Below the pieces are notes generated by a model. It did no database searches and had not been told where the DNA came from. It saw only the letters and a program-made list of their open reading frames with translations. Source: Oricola cellulosilytica (GTDB lineage: Bacteria; Pseudomonadota; Alphaproteobacteria; Rhizobiales; Rhizobiaceae). Taken from it: DNA of 64,000 bases. Shown here piece after piece: positions 1 to 10,061 of this stretch (the stretch's first letter is position 1; each line of letters opens with the position of its first letter). Position numbers and translations under genes: made by a program. The stretch lies in the NCBI RefSeq assembly GCF_019966575.1, contig NZ_JAINFK010000002.1, positions 248,001 through 312,000 of the forward strand, written 5' to 3'.

Positions 1-969
1 ACACCAGAAACAGGCGGAAGGGGCGCGCTCGCCGGGGCGGCCACGGCGTTGCTGTGTCTCGGCTTGTCCAGCGGAACGCCGCTTGCCGCGCTGCTCTACT
101 TCATTTCGCCCGTGCCGCTGATGATCGCCGGACTTGGCTTCGGCCTGAACGCTGCCCTCGTCGGCGCAACCGTCGCAATCGTCGCGACGCTCCTGACCGC
201 AGGCGGCACTGTTGCGACGCTTGTCGCGCTCTCCATCGCAGTGCCGGCCTGCGCCAGCGCCTTCTGGCTGAATCTCGCCCGGCCTGCCGAGGAAATCGGA
301 GGCCCGCGGGGCAAGATCGCTTGGTATCCACTGGCTGACGTTCTCCTGGCCGTCTCCCTTCTCACCGGCCTAGCGTATGTCGTTCTCGGCTTTATGGTCG
401 GGTTCGGACCGGAGATGGCGGCGGAACTCGCAGACGAGCTCATCAACCGTTTCAAGCAGGCGAATCCTGAGGTGGCGTTCACCCCGGAAGGCGTCACGAG
501 CCTTCAGAACTTCATCGAGGCCGCCATTCCGGTGGCTCAGCCCTTCATGTGGATGTTGACGCTGACCGCCTCGATCTATCTTGCGCTCGCGGTCGCCCGC
601 CGTTCCGGCCTGACGAGGCGTCCGAAGGACGACTGGCCAGTGGCGTTGCGCATGCCACGCACGGCCACATTCGCTTTCCTTGCAGCCATCCTTGTAAGTT
701 TCGCGCCGGGAGGCATAGGACACGCCGCAAGCAGCTTCGCCGGGGCGTTGGCAGCCGGATTTACGCTCGCAGGTTTCGCGATGCTGCATCAGCGCACGCG
801 CGGCACCGCCGGACGCACGGCGATCCTCGTTCTCGCGTATGTCGGCGTCGCCTTTATCGCCTTCGTCGCGGTGTTCTTTTTCATCGCCGGAATATTCGGG
901 ACCGGCCGTCATGTCCCGCTGTCGCCGGGCTCGCCTCAATCATCTTCATCCGCATCAAACATCGACTGA
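1..969 (+). CDS. DUF2232 family membrane protein (5' partial)
   Basis: Multi-pass inner-membrane protein of unknown function. The frame is open to base 1 with no stop, so the true start lies left of the window; a TTG at 49 is only an internal possibility. About 320 residues are visible, with several strongly hydrophobic segments and a hydrophobic helix near the C-terminus before a Ser-rich tail. It ends 12 bases before rplI. In Hyphomicrobiales a DUF2232 gene typically sits between rpsR and rplI, which is the main support for the family name. Function unknown. Confidence 0.75.
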   Translation, partial: TPETGGRGALAGAATALLCLGLSSGTPLAALLYFISPVPLMIAGLGFGLNAALVGATVAIVATLLTAGGTVATLVALSIAVPACASAFWLNLARPAEEIGGPRGKIAWYPLADVLLAVSLLTGLAYVVLGFMVGFGPEMAAELADELINRFKQANPEVAFTPEGVTSLQNFIEAAIPVAQPFMWMLTLTASIYLALAVARRSGLTRRPKDDWPVALRMPRTATFAFLAAILVSFAPGGIGHAASSFAGALAAGFTLAGFAMLHQRTRGTAGRTAILVLAYVGVAFIAFVAVFFFIAGIFGTGRHVPLSPGSPQSSSSASNID

Positions 970-981
970 AAGGAACCCGAC

Positions 982-1599
982 ATGCAAGTCATTCTACTCG
1001 AGCGCATCGCCCGCCTTGGTCAGATTGGCGACGAAGTTGCCGTCAAGGACGGCTTCGCGCGCAACTACCTGCTGCCCACTGGCCGTGCGCTTCGCGCTAA
1101 CGCCGCCAACCGTACGCGTTTCGAGGCGGAACGCGCCCAGATCGAAGCCCGCAACGCCGAGCGCAAGTCGGCAGCTTCCGAGATCGCCGAGCGCCTCAAC
1201 GGAAAGACCATTGTCGTGGTGCGCTCCGCCGGCGAGACCGGCCAGCTCTACGGATCAGTGTCCACTCGTGATATCGCCGACATTCTCACCGGCGAGGGGT
1301 TCGATGTTTCGCGCAACCAAGTCGACCTAAAAAATCCGATCAAGGCAATCGGCCTGCATGAAATCGAAATCGTGCTGCATCCGGAAGTCGAAACCAAAAT
1401 CACATTGAACGTCGCTCGTTCATCAGACGAAGCCGAACGTCAGGCTGCCGGCGAGGATTTGAGCTCCGCCGAGGCAATCTATGGTGTCGACGAAGACGCA
1501 CAGTTGCAGACCTACGATCCGGAAGCCGAGGAGTTCTTCGAGGAAGGCGCCTCCGGCCCCGAAAAAGCAGACGACGAGGAGGCTGAAGAGCAGGCCTGA
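982..1599 (+). CDS. rplI: 50S ribosomal protein L9
   Basis: L9 binds 23S rRNA and projects from the base of the L1 stalk. The N-terminal 50 residues carry the L9 signature: MQVILLERI, GxxVxVKxGxxRNYLLP and GRAL. A connecting helix (about residues 45-75) and the C-terminal globular domain follow. At 205 residues it is longer than the roughly 150 of E. coli L9; the extra part is a Glu/Asp-rich tail, common in alphaproteobacteria. An AGGAA ribosome site lies just upstream of ATG 982. It follows the DUF2232 gene and ends before a hairpin terminator. Confidence 0.97.
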   Translation: MQVILLERIARLGQIGDEVAVKDGFARNYLLPTGRALRANAANRTRFEAERAQIEARNAERKSAASEIAERLNGKTIVVVRSAGETGQLYGSVSTRDIADILTGEGFDVSRNQVDLKNPIKAIGLHEIEIVLHPEVETKITLNVARSSDEAERQAAGEDLSSAEAIYGVDEDAQLQTYDPEAEEFFEEGASGPEKADDEEAEEQA

Positions 1600-1628
1600 C
1601 GCGACGCTCATTCAGTTCCCGCTAAACC

Positions 1629-1655
1629 ACGGCTCCGGATCGTTTCCGGAGCCGT
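1629..1655 (+). terminator. Intrinsic terminator after rplI
   Basis: An 11-bp perfect stem (1629-1639 pairing with 1645-1655, loop TCGTT) lies 29 bases after the rplI stop. The run of T after it is short (CTTGACTCTT), so termination may be partial. Confidence 0.65.
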
Positions 1656-1711
1656 CTTGACTCTTCGGCCCAAAGTTTTATCCAATTGTATCAGACTGTT
1701 GGACGAAACCG

Positions 1712-2971
1712 ATGCCTTCGACAGTGCTTACGATACTGAATCGCTACCTGGACGATCAGGATATCCAGGGCCGACTCTCCGTGACATATCCGGACGGGAA
1801 AACCCGTTCTTATGGAAAGGGCAATGGCGAAAGTGTCCACGTCGAGGTCACGTCATGGCCCGTTCTCTGGCGAATTGCGCTGTCTCCCGACCCAGGGGTT
1901 GCTGAAGCCTATATGGATGGCGAGCTGATCTTTCGGGACGGCGATCCGGCGACCCTGCTGAAACTGATCTATACCGCCAGACCCCCGCAACCCGGCTTCC
2001 AGCCGCACCCGCTGTTTTCGGCTGACAGGCTGCGGTATTTCGTCCGCCGCCTGCACCAGTTCAATCCCAAGCCCCGCGCGCGGGCAAACGCTAAGAGGCA
2101 CTACGACCTCTCGCGGGCATTGTACGATCTCTTTCTCGACGAGGACCGGCAGTATTCCTGCGCCTACTTCTCCGATCCGGATCTTACGCTGGACGCTGCA
2201 CAGGAGGCGAAGAAGCGTCACATCGCCGCAAAACTGCTGCTGAAGCCGGGAATGAAGGTCCTGGATATCGGATCGGGTTGGGGCGGTTTGGGGCTGACGC
2301 TCGCACGCGACCATGGCGCGCTTGTGCGCGGCGTTACCTTGTCGGACGAGCAGCTGGCGCTTTCTCGCCAACGCGCGAAAACTTCCGGCCTTTCCGAGCA
2401 TGTTCAATTTGATCTGATGGATTACCGAGATGTCGCGGGCCCGTTCGACCGGATCGTCTCGGTCGGCATGTTCGAGCATGTCGGCGTCAATCATTATGCC
2501 GAGTTCTTCCGCAAGTCCCGTTCCCTGCTTTGTGATAAGGGCGTGATGCTGCTCCATACGATCGGCCGGACAGGCCCGCCAGGCGTGACGTCCGCCTTCA
2601 TCAGACGCCACATCTTTCCCGGCGGATACATACCCGCCCTTTCCGAAATCATGCAGGCGGCCGAACCGTCCGGATTGCACGTGACCGACGTAGAGGTGCT
2701 AACGGACCACTATGCGGAAACTCTGAAGCACTGGCGCGAACGCTTCATGGCGCGACGCGACGAAGCCGTAAGACTGTACGACGACCGATTCGCGCGGATG
2801 TGGGAGTTTTATCTCGCTGCGTCTGAGGCGGCCTTCCGCTATCAGGACATGGTAGTGTTCCAGGTGCAATTCGCGCGCGACAAACTGGCAATCCCGCGGA
2901 CCCGCCAATACATCACCGATTTCGATCGGGAAGGCATCGCCGGAGCACACGGGATGAAGGCGGCGGAATAA
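1712..2971 (+). CDS. cfa: Cyclopropane-fatty-acyl-phospholipid synthase family methyltransferase
   Basis: Transfers a methylene group from S-adenosylmethionine to the double bond of acyl chains in membrane phospholipids. The 419 residues have an N-terminal lipid-interacting region and a C-terminal class I methyltransferase fold. The SAM-binding motif VLDIGSGWGG starts near residue 183, followed by GVTLSDEQ, which is typical of Cfa proteins. FEHVGVNHYAEFF and the HTIGR segment are also family hallmarks. Length is close to the usual 380-420. It is a single gene between the rplI terminator and dnaB. A fatty-acid C-methyltransferase of another specificity cannot be excluded. Confidence 0.88.
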   Translation: MPSTVLTILNRYLDDQDIQGRLSVTYPDGKTRSYGKGNGESVHVEVTSWPVLWRIALSPDPGVAEAYMDGELIFRDGDPATLLKLIYTARPPQPGFQPHPLFSADRLRYFVRRLHQFNPKPRARANAKRHYDLSRALYDLFLDEDRQYSCAYFSDPDLTLDAAQEAKKRHIAAKLLLKPGMKVLDIGSGWGGLGLTLARDHGALVRGVTLSDEQLALSRQRAKTSGLSEHVQFDLMDYRDVAGPFDRIVSVGMFEHVGVNHYAEFFRKSRSLLCDKGVMLLHTIGRTGPPGVTSAFIRRHIFPGGYIPALSEIMQAAEPSGLHVTDVEVLTDHYAETLKHWRERFMARRDEAVRLYDDRFARMWEFYLAASEAAFRYQDMVVFQVQFARDKLAIPRTRQYITDFDREGIAGAHGMKAAE

Positions 2972-3148
2972 TCGCCAGACCCGTCGCGAATCATATAACT
3001 CGTCAAGCGAATAAAAACTTTTTTTGCGGGTTATGCACCGGCTGTGAATCACGGGTGCGAAGGGTGTTTTGTTGCCGGGTGCGACATTTGCGGGACTGTC
3101 GCCGGAGGACCCGGGGGCTATAGGTGGGCCCCGAACCAGGAGACCGTA

Positions 3149-4645
3149 ATGGCTGACGCAGCCCTCAAATTTGATGACGACAAAAAGGGTGGCGAACTCT
3201 ATCGCGAAGCGCCGAATAATATTGAGGCGGAACAGGCGTTGCTGGGCGCTATTCTCATCAACAACGACGCGTTCTACCGCGTCTCGGACTTCCTGAAACC
3301 GGAGCATTTCTACGAACCGCTGCACCGGCAAATCTATGCGGTCGCGGCGGACCAGATCCGCATGGGCAAGATTTCAAACCCGGTGACGATCAAGACGTTT
3401 CTGCCGGCTGAAGAGAAGCTCGGTGACATCACGGTGGCACAGTACTTGGCGCGTCTCGCCGCCGAAGCTGTCACCATCATCAACGCGGAAGATTACGGCC
3501 GGGCCATCTACGATCTCGCCACGCGGCGCGCGCTGATCGGCATTGGCGAGGACATGGTCAACATCGCCTACGACGCACCAGTGGAAATGGGGCCGAGCGC
3601 GCAGATCGAGGACGCCGAGCGAAGGCTGTTCGAACTGGCCGAAACAGGCCGCTATGACGGTGGTTTCCAGCCCTTCACGGAGGCCGTGCGAATCGCCGTT
3701 GACATGGCGAACGCCGCCTTTCAGCGCGACGGACACCTGTCCGGCATTTCGAGCGGCCTGCATTCGCTCGATGCCCGGATGGGAGGATTGCAGCCTTCGG
3801 ACCTGATCATCCTCGCGGGCCGCCCCGGAATGGGAAAGACATCGCTTGCAACGAATCTCGCCTTCAACATCGCCAACGCGTATCGCGGCGAGCAACAGGC
3901 CGACGGAACGGTCAAGGCGGTCGATGGCGGGGTGGTCGGGTTCTACTCGCTCGAGATGTCGTCAGAGCAGCTCGCAACCCGTATCATTTCCGAGCAGACC
4001 GAAATCTCCTCCTCGAAGATCCGACGCGGCGAGATTACCGAGGCCGATTTCGAGAAGCTTGTCGCCTGCTCGAACATGATGCAGAAACTACCGCTTTATA
4101 TCGACCAGACAGGCGGCATCTCGATTGCGCAGCTTGCCGCGCGCGCGCGGCGTCTGAAACGTCAGCGCGGACTGGATGTGATGGTGGTCGACTACATTCA
4201 GCTGATGACCGGCTCCAGCGCGAGGGCATCGCAGAACCGGGTGCAGGAGATCACCGAGATCACCACCGGGCTGAAAGCGCTCGGAAAGGAACTGAACGTA
4301 CCGATTATCGCACTCTCGCAGCTCTCCCGCCAGGTGGAAAGCCGCGATGACAAGCGTCCGCAGCTCTCGGACTTGCGCGAATCGGGTTCGATCGAACAGG
4401 ACGCGGACGTGGTGCTGTTCGTTTACCGTGAAGAGTACTACCTCAAGAACAAGGAGCCGAAGCCCGGCACCGAGGAATACATCCAATGGGAAACCGATCT
4501 GGCGGAGGTGACCGGAAAGGCCGAGGTTATCATCGCCAAGCAGCGCCACGGCCCGACCGGCACCGTACCGCTCGCCTTCCAGGCCGAATTCACCCGTTTC
4601 GCCGATCTCGCCTTTGATGATCGCCTGCCGGAACGGTTCGAGTAA
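3149..4645 (+). CDS. dnaB: Replicative DNA helicase DnaB
   Basis: Hexameric 5'-3' helicase that unwinds DNA at the replication fork and recruits primase. Residues 20-120 form the N-terminal domain (NIEAEQALLGAIL). The RecA-like C-terminal domain has Walker A GRPGMGKT (K230), Walker B ending in VVDYIQLM (D348) and the LSQLSRQVE segment. The frame is open further upstream, but ATG 3149 is preceded by AGGAGA five bases away, and the protein from there (498 residues) begins as DnaB does. No intein is visible. It is followed 12 bases later by alr. Confidence 0.97.
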   Translation: MADAALKFDDDKKGGELYREAPNNIEAEQALLGAILINNDAFYRVSDFLKPEHFYEPLHRQIYAVAADQIRMGKISNPVTIKTFLPAEEKLGDITVAQYLARLAAEAVTIINAEDYGRAIYDLATRRALIGIGEDMVNIAYDAPVEMGPSAQIEDAERRLFELAETGRYDGGFQPFTEAVRIAVDMANAAFQRDGHLSGISSGLHSLDARMGGLQPSDLIILAGRPGMGKTSLATNLAFNIANAYRGEQQADGTVKAVDGGVVGFYSLEMSSEQLATRIISEQTEISSSKIRRGEITEADFEKLVACSNMMQKLPLYIDQTGGISIAQLAARARRLKRQRGLDVMVVDYIQLMTGSSARASQNRVQEITEITTGLKALGKELNVPIIALSQLSRQVESRDDKRPQLSDLRESGSIEQDADVVLFVYREEYYLKNKEPKPGTEEYIQWETDLAEVTGKAEVIIAKQRHGPTGTVPLAFQAEFTRFADLAFDDRLPERFE

Positions 4646-4657
4646 CCGCGCGGCCAC

Positions 4658-5833
4658 GTGAAGTCCGCCAAGCAAATGACCCTCGTCCAAAGGGGATCCG
4701 ACCCGCGCCTCGCGGGCGGGCGACTGACGATCGACCTCGACGCGCTTGCGGCCAACTGGCGCGATTTGGCCGAACGCTCGAAACCGGCGCGATGTGCTGC
4801 GGTCGTCAAGGCAAACGCCTACGGTCTGGGCGTGGAGCAGGTCGTCCCGGCCCTGCTCGCAGCAGGCTGTGACACCTTCTTTGTCGCCTTGCCTCAGGAG
4901 GGCGTCGCCGCGCGAAAGATTGCGCCGAAGGCCGAAATTTTCGTCCTGAACGGCGTTCACGAGCAGTCCGTCGCGACGATCGCTGAGGCCGGACTGATAC
5001 CCGTACTCAACAGCCTTGAGCAGATCGAACTCTGGGCCGGCCATTGTTCAAGCCGCGGCCTGAACGTCGCCTGCGCACTGGGGGTCGACACGGGGATGAA
5101 CCGACTTGGGCTCGCCGTGGCCGACATGCTGGCTTTTCGGACGCGGAACGTGAGCGAGCATGTCGTTTCGCCCCTCCTGGTGATGAGCCACCTAGCCTGC
5201 GCGGATCAGCCGGACCATCCCTTGAATCGGCTTCAACTTGAATCATTTCAACGGGTTACCGAAGCTTTTGACGACGTGGAGTCAAGTCTTGCCAATTCCG
5301 CCGGCATCCTTCTCGGCGGAAAATACCTGTTCGGCGTGACCCGCCCCGGAATTGCGCTCTATGGCGGAGCAGCCACGCTGGAAGGCGCAAATCCGATGCG
5401 TCCGGTCGTGACGCTTGAAGCCAGAATTATACAGCTCCGGGAAGCCCGAAAGGGCGAAACAGTCTCCTACGGTGCCGCGGAAACCCTGGAACGGGCTACT
5501 AAGATAGCGGTTGTCGCGGTCGGCTATGCCGATGGATATCCGCGTTCGGGCTCGAGCGCCGGCGTGCCTCTCAGGAAAGTTGCGTCGGCTGGCCAGCGTG
5601 GCTGGATCGGCGGCGTCACGGTGCCCCTCCTCGGAAGGATCACGATGGACCTGTCGATGTTCGACGTCACCGACGTAGCGGATGATGCCCTGGAGTCAGG
5701 CTGGATCGAACTGATTGGTCCCAATATTCCTCTGGATGAGGCGGCGGGTTCCGCCGGAACGATCGGATACGAGCTTCTCACCGGCTTGGGTCCGCGTTAT
5801 GAGCGCCGGTACATCCAGGCCCCCGAAAGCTGA
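4658..5833 (+). CDS. alr: Alanine racemase
   Basis: PLP enzyme interconverting L- and D-alanine for peptidoglycan. The PLP-lysine motif VVKANAYGLG places the catalytic lysine at residue 51; the second catalytic base is the tyrosine of VSYGA (Y271), followed by GYADGYPR. Both domains, the N-terminal barrel and the C-terminal beta domain, are complete at 391 residues. The start is GTG 4658; an in-frame ATG at 4676 is a reasonable alternative. It lies between dnaB and radA with only 12 and 3 bases of spacing, suggesting co-transcription. Confidence 0.95.
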   Translation: MKSAKQMTLVQRGSDPRLAGGRLTIDLDALAANWRDLAERSKPARCAAVVKANAYGLGVEQVVPALLAAGCDTFFVALPQEGVAARKIAPKAEIFVLNGVHEQSVATIAEAGLIPVLNSLEQIELWAGHCSSRGLNVACALGVDTGMNRLGLAVADMLAFRTRNVSEHVVSPLLVMSHLACADQPDHPLNRLQLESFQRVTEAFDDVESSLANSAGILLGGKYLFGVTRPGIALYGGAATLEGANPMRPVVTLEARIIQLREARKGETVSYGAAETLERATKIAVVAVGYADGYPRSGSSAGVPLRKVASAGQRGWIGGVTVPLLGRITMDLSMFDVTDVADDALESGWIELIGPNIPLDEAAGSAGTIGYELLTGLGPRYERRYIQAPES

Positions 5834-5836
5834 TAC

Positions 5837-7243
5837 GTGGCAAAACCCCGCACCACCTTCATCTGCCAGAACTGCGGCGCCGTCCATGCGCGCTGGGCCG
5901 GCAAATGCGATTCCTGCGGCGAATGGAACACCATTGTCGAGGAAGATCCGGCCGGCGGCATCGGCGGGGGTCCCGGCAAGGCGCTGCGCAAGGGCCGCGC
6001 AGTGGCGCTGACCGCGCTATCCGGCGAAATCGAGAACGCACCGCGCATCCTTTCCGGCATCTCGGAGCTCGATCGGGTGACCGGCGGCGGCATAGTGCGC
6101 GGTTCGGCGCTGCTGGTCGGCGGCGACCCCGGTATCGGCAAATCGACGCTGCTGATGCAGGCGGCGGCAGCGCTGTCGCGCAAGGGGCACCGCATTGTCT
6201 ACGTCTCCGGCGAAGAAGCAGTCGCACAGGTACGCCTGCGCGCTCAGCGGTTGAAAGCCGCCGAAACCGACGTCCTGCTCGCGGCCGAGACAAATATCGA
6301 AGACATTCTGGCCACGCTTTCGCTGGAACAGCGGCCCGATCTCGTGATTCTCGATTCCGTGCAGACACTGTGGACCGAGAGCGCAGATTCCGCACCCGGC
6401 ACGGTTACCCAGGTACGCTCAGCATCGCAGGCGATGATCCGCTACGCCAAATCCACCGGCGCTGCCGTCATACTTGTCGGCCACGTGACCAAAGACGGAC
6501 AAATCGCCGGCCCCCGCGTCGTCGAGCACATGGTGGATGGCGTGCTCTATTTCGAGGGCGAGGGCGGACATCACTACCGCATCCTGCGCACCGTCAAGAA
6601 CCGCTTTGGTCCGACCGATGAGATTGGCGTCTTCGAGATGACCTCCGGCGGTCTGCGCGAAGTATCCAATCCCTCCGAGCTGTTTCTCGGCGAGCGCAAC
6701 GAAAACGCGCCCGGGGCGGCTGTCTTCGCTGGAATGGAGGGAACGCGCCCGGTGCTCGTGGAGATCCAGGCACTGGTCGCCCCGTCCTCGCTCGGCACGC
6801 CGCGCCGCGCTGTCGTTGGCTGGGATTCAGCGCGCCTGTCGATGATCATCGCGGTCCTGGAAGCCCATTGCGGCGTACGGCTCGGTCAGCACGACGTCTA
6901 TCTCAACGTCGCGGGCGGCTACCGCATCTCCGAACCTGCGGCCGATGTGGCTGTTGCCGGCGCTCTCGTGTCGTCGCTCGCCGGTCTTGCCCTGCCTGCG
7001 GATTGCGTTTATTTCGGCGAAGTCAGCCTGTCGGGCGCAATCAGGCCAGTCGCCCATGCGGCGCAACGCCTGAAAGAGGCCGAAAAGCTGGGTTTCAAAT
7101 CCGCCGTCATGCCAAAAGGCAGCCAAGATGTTCCCGACGCCAGCCGCAAGAGTTCGATCGAGATCGCGAACCTGCCTGATCTGGTTTCGCGTATCGCGGG
7201 CGGCACAATCCTGTCGCGTGAGCGTGACGTAGACGAAAGCTGA
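5837..7243 (+). CDS. radA: DNA repair protein RadA
   Basis: RecA-like branch-migration helicase in recombinational repair. An N-terminal zinc finger (C10, C13, C24, C27) precedes Walker A GDPGIGKST (K102). The RadA-specific KNRFG motif begins at K254. The C-terminal region resembles the Lon protease domain (LNVAGGYRISEPAADVAVAG) but is not expected to be proteolytic. The 468 residues match the family. The start is GTG 5837, three bases after the alr stop. Confidence 0.96.
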   Translation: MAKPRTTFICQNCGAVHARWAGKCDSCGEWNTIVEEDPAGGIGGGPGKALRKGRAVALTALSGEIENAPRILSGISELDRVTGGGIVRGSALLVGGDPGIGKSTLLMQAAAALSRKGHRIVYVSGEEAVAQVRLRAQRLKAAETDVLLAAETNIEDILATLSLEQRPDLVILDSVQTLWTESADSAPGTVTQVRSASQAMIRYAKSTGAAVILVGHVTKDGQIAGPRVVEHMVDGVLYFEGEGGHHYRILRTVKNRFGPTDEIGVFEMTSGGLREVSNPSELFLGERNENAPGAAVFAGMEGTRPVLVEIQALVAPSSLGTPRRAVVGWDSARLSMIIAVLEAHCGVRLGQHDVYLNVAGGYRISEPAADVAVAGALVSSLAGLALPADCVYFGEVSLSGAIRPVAHAAQRLKEAEKLGFKSAVMPKGSQDVPDASRKSSIEIANLPDLVSRIAGGTILSRERDVDES

Positions 7244-7314
7244 GATGGCCTGCAGGCCGAGAACGTATTCAGGCGAAAAGCGCGACATCGCGTCGCTACC
7301 GGAGAGACATTTTC

Positions 7315-7842
7315 ATGCCCATTACCCTGCTTGACGGCCTACTTCTGGGCTTGACCCTCGTTTCCGCGGTGCTTGCTATGGTACGCGGCTTCTCACGGGA
7401 GGTTCTGTCGATCGTCTCCTGGGGTCTTGCAGCGGTCGCCGCGTTCCTCTTCTACAGGCAGGCAACGGCTTATGTGCAGCCCTATGTCGACAACGAGCTG
7501 ATTGCTCAATTGATTGCAGCCGCGGTGATCTTCGTCGTAGTACTGATTGTGGTCACGTTCATTACCATGCGCGTCGCCGACCTGATTATCGACAGCCGGA
7601 TCGGGCCGCTGGACCGAACGCTTGGTTTTGTCTTTGGAGCGGCCCGAGGCATTCTGATCGCTGCCGTCGCCGTTTGGTTTCTTGGCTTCTTCATCGGAGA
7701 GCGTGAAGTTACGTGGATCGACGGCGCGAAGTCGAAACCGTTTCTGGATTCGATCGCACGCAGCCTCGTGAACATGCTTCCCGAGGATCTCGACAGCATA
7801 ATTCCGGGCGGAGAGTCAGAAGCCGCGAGCACGGAGGCCTGA
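7315..7842 (+). CDS. cvpA: CvpA family membrane protein
   Basis: Small inner-membrane protein of the CvpA family (colicin V production in E. coli, often next to purF). The 175 residues have four hydrophobic segments, an N-terminal ITLLDGLLLG start and the family RGFSREVLSI segment. The C-terminal tail is hydrophilic. Its TGA overlaps the purF ATG (ATGA at 7840-7844), so translation of the two is probably coupled. The molecular role is not firmly known. Confidence 0.88.
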   Translation: MPITLLDGLLLGLTLVSAVLAMVRGFSREVLSIVSWGLAAVAAFLFYRQATAYVQPYVDNELIAQLIAAAVIFVVVLIVVTFITMRVADLIIDSRIGPLDRTLGFVFGAARGILIAAVAVWFLGFFIGEREVTWIDGAKSKPFLDSIARSLVNMLPEDLDSIIPGGESEAASTEA

Positions 7843-9302
7843 TGACCATGGACATGCTGTCCGGTGAAGCGGACGATCATTTCCACGACGAATGCGGAGT
7901 GTTCGGGATATTCGGCCGGGCGGACGCGGCTTCCTTCGTCGCGCTCGGTCTGCACGCGCTCCAGCATCGTGGCCAGGAGGCCGCTGGAGTTGTCTCATAT
8001 GACGGCAAGCAGTTCCACGCGGAGCGCCATGTCGGCCTGATCGGCGACAACTTCACAAAGCCGTCGGTGATTGCCCGCCTCGGTGGCGAGAGCGCTATCG
8101 GCCACACGCGCTATGCGACAACGGGTGGCGCAGGCCTTCGCAATGTCCAGCCGTTCTTCGCCGAGCTCGAAAGTGGCGGTCTGGCGGTGGCCCATAACGG
8201 TAACATCACCAACGCGATGACCGTCCAGCGCGAATTACAGCGGTCGGGATCGATCTTCTCATCGACCTCCGACACCGAGACTCTGCTGCACCTCGTCGCG
8301 GTCAGCCCCGAGAAGGATCTGCTCGGAAAGTTCGTGGACGCGGTCAAGAAGCTGGAGGGAGCATTCTCCTTCGTTGCCTTGTCGCGCAAGAAGATGATCG
8401 GTTGCCGCGATCCGCTGGGCATCCGTCCGCTTGTTCTGGGCGATCTCGAGGGCTCGTGGATTCTTGCTTCCGAAACCTGTGCACTCGACATCATGGGCGC
8501 GCGCTACGTCCGCGACGTGAAGCCGGGTGAAGTGGTCGTGGTGACGGACAAGGGGATTTCCAGCCATTTTCCGTTCGAGCCGCAAAAACGCAGGTTCTGC
8601 ATTTTCGAGTATGTCTATTTCGCTCGCCCCGACAGCCATGTCGAAGGCCGCAACGTCTACGAAGCGCGCAAACAGATCGGTATCGAACTGGCGCGCGAAA
8701 TGCCCGTCGAGGCCGATATGGTGGTTCCGGTTCCGGACTCCGGTGTGCCTGCCGCGATCGGATACGCGCAGCAGGCCGGACTGCCGTTCGAACTGGGCAT
8801 TATCCGCAACCACTATGTCGGGCGAACCTTCATTCAGCCGAGCGATTCCATCCGCCATATGGGCGTCAAGCTGAAGCACAACGCCAACCGCCAGTCGCTT
8901 GACGGCAAGCGTGTCATCCTCGTCGACGATTCGATCGTTCGTGGGACGACCAGCCAGAAGATCGTCCAGATGGTGCGCGACGCCGGCGCGAAGGAAGTGC
9001 ACATGCGCATCGCCTCCCCGCCTACCATGTCATCGTGTTTTTACGGTGTGGATACGCCCGAGACCAACAAGCTCCTTGCTTCGCGGATGAGCGTCGCGGA
9101 GATGGCCGATTTCATCCGGGTCGATTCCCTGGGCTTCCTGTCCATCGATGGCCTTTACCGCGCCGTTGGCGAAGCGCAGCGCGACGGCAACCAGCCGCAG
9201 TTCTGCGACGCCTGCTTTACGGGCGAGTATCCAACACGCTTGCTCGACCGCGATGGCACCGACAACATTCGCCAGCTATCCATCCTTGCCGGCGGCAATT
9301 GA
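7842..9302 (+). CDS. purF: Amidophosphoribosyltransferase
   Basis: First committed enzyme of purine synthesis: PRPP plus glutamine gives phosphoribosylamine. After a 17-residue propeptide the nucleophile cysteine C18 begins CGVFGI, the N-terminal glutamine amidotransferase domain (HTRYATTG follows). The phosphoribosyltransferase domain carries the PRPP loop VILVDDSIVRGTT (D362, D363). The frame is open further upstream, but ATG 7842, overlapping the cvpA stop, gives the expected N-terminus and 486 residues. Confidence 0.97.
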   Translation: MTMDMLSGEADDHFHDECGVFGIFGRADAASFVALGLHALQHRGQEAAGVVSYDGKQFHAERHVGLIGDNFTKPSVIARLGGESAIGHTRYATTGGAGLRNVQPFFAELESGGLAVAHNGNITNAMTVQRELQRSGSIFSSTSDTETLLHLVAVSPEKDLLGKFVDAVKKLEGAFSFVALSRKKMIGCRDPLGIRPLVLGDLEGSWILASETCALDIMGARYVRDVKPGEVVVVTDKGISSHFPFEPQKRRFCIFEYVYFARPDSHVEGRNVYEARKQIGIELAREMPVEADMVVPVPDSGVPAAIGYAQQAGLPFELGIIRNHYVGRTFIQPSDSIRHMGVKLKHNANRQSLDGKRVILVDDSIVRGTTSQKIVQMVRDAGAKEVHMRIASPPTMSSCFYGVDTPETNKLLASRMSVAEMADFIRVDSLGFLSIDGLYRAVGEAQRDGNQPQFCDACFTGEYPTRLLDRDGTDNIRQLSILAGGN

Positions 9303-9320
9303 GCTTGGAAGTTTCCACTG

Positions 9321-10061
9321 ATGAACCTGAAACCCGACCTTTCCGGCCGTCTCGCTCTCGTAACTGGCGCATCGCGCGGCATTGGGCGTGAGATCGCGCT
9401 GCAGATGGCCGGCCTCGGAGCGCATGTTATCGCGGTCGCGCGCACAGCCGGCGCACTCGAAGAGCTTGACGACGAGATCCGTGCAGGCGGCGGTGAAGCG
9501 ACGCTGGTGCCGCTCGACCTGACCGATTTCGACGGGGTCGACCGATTGGGCGGCGTCATCGACGAGCGTTGGGGCAAGCTTGACATACTTGTTGCCAATG
9601 CCGGAATTCTCGGTCCCATCTCGCCGATCGGCCACGTCCGTGCGAAGGATTTCGAGCGGGTCATGGCGATCAATGTCACGTCGACGTGGCGGCTGATCCG
9701 CTCCACGGATCCGTTGTTGCGCAAGTCCGACGCCGGACGCGCCATCATCCTCTCGTCGGGCGCCGCGCACAGTTGCAAGCCGTTCTGGGGTCCCTACTCG
9801 GCCTCCAAGGCGGCCGTCGAGGCGCTGGCGCGCACATGGGCCGCCGAGACAGAGAAGTCCGCACTGCGGGTCAATAGCGTGAATCCCGGCGCCACGCGCA
9901 CGCGCATGCGCGCCCAGGCGATGCCGGGCGAGGATCCCCAGAGCCTTCCATCCGCGACAGAAGTAGCGGCCGCGATCGTTCCCTTGGCCGGCAGTGCCAT
10001 CCGCCAGACGGGCCAGTTGTGGGATGTCCGTGGGAAGTCCTGGCGGGCCTACAGTTCCTGA
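9321..10061 (+). CDS. SDR family NAD(P)-dependent oxidoreductase
   Basis: Classical short-chain dehydrogenase of 246 residues. The cofactor motif TGASRGIG spans residues 15-22, NAG follows strand 4 (VANAGILG), and the catalytic YSASK has Y159 and K163, with an upstream serine in ILSSGAAH. Substrate unknown. It sits 18 bases after purF, so it may belong to that transcript. The frame downstream of its TGA continues directly into the sulfotransferase remnant. Confidence 0.92.
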   Translation: MNLKPDLSGRLALVTGASRGIGREIALQMAGLGAHVIAVARTAGALEELDDEIRAGGGEATLVPLDLTDFDGVDRLGGVIDERWGKLDILVANAGILGPISPIGHVRAKDFERVMAINVTSTWRLIRSTDPLLRKSDAGRAIILSSGAAHSCKPFWGPYSASKAAVEALARTWAAETEKSALRVNSVNPGATRTRMRAQAMPGEDPQSLPSATEVAAAIVPLAGSAIRQTGQLWDVRGKSWRAYSS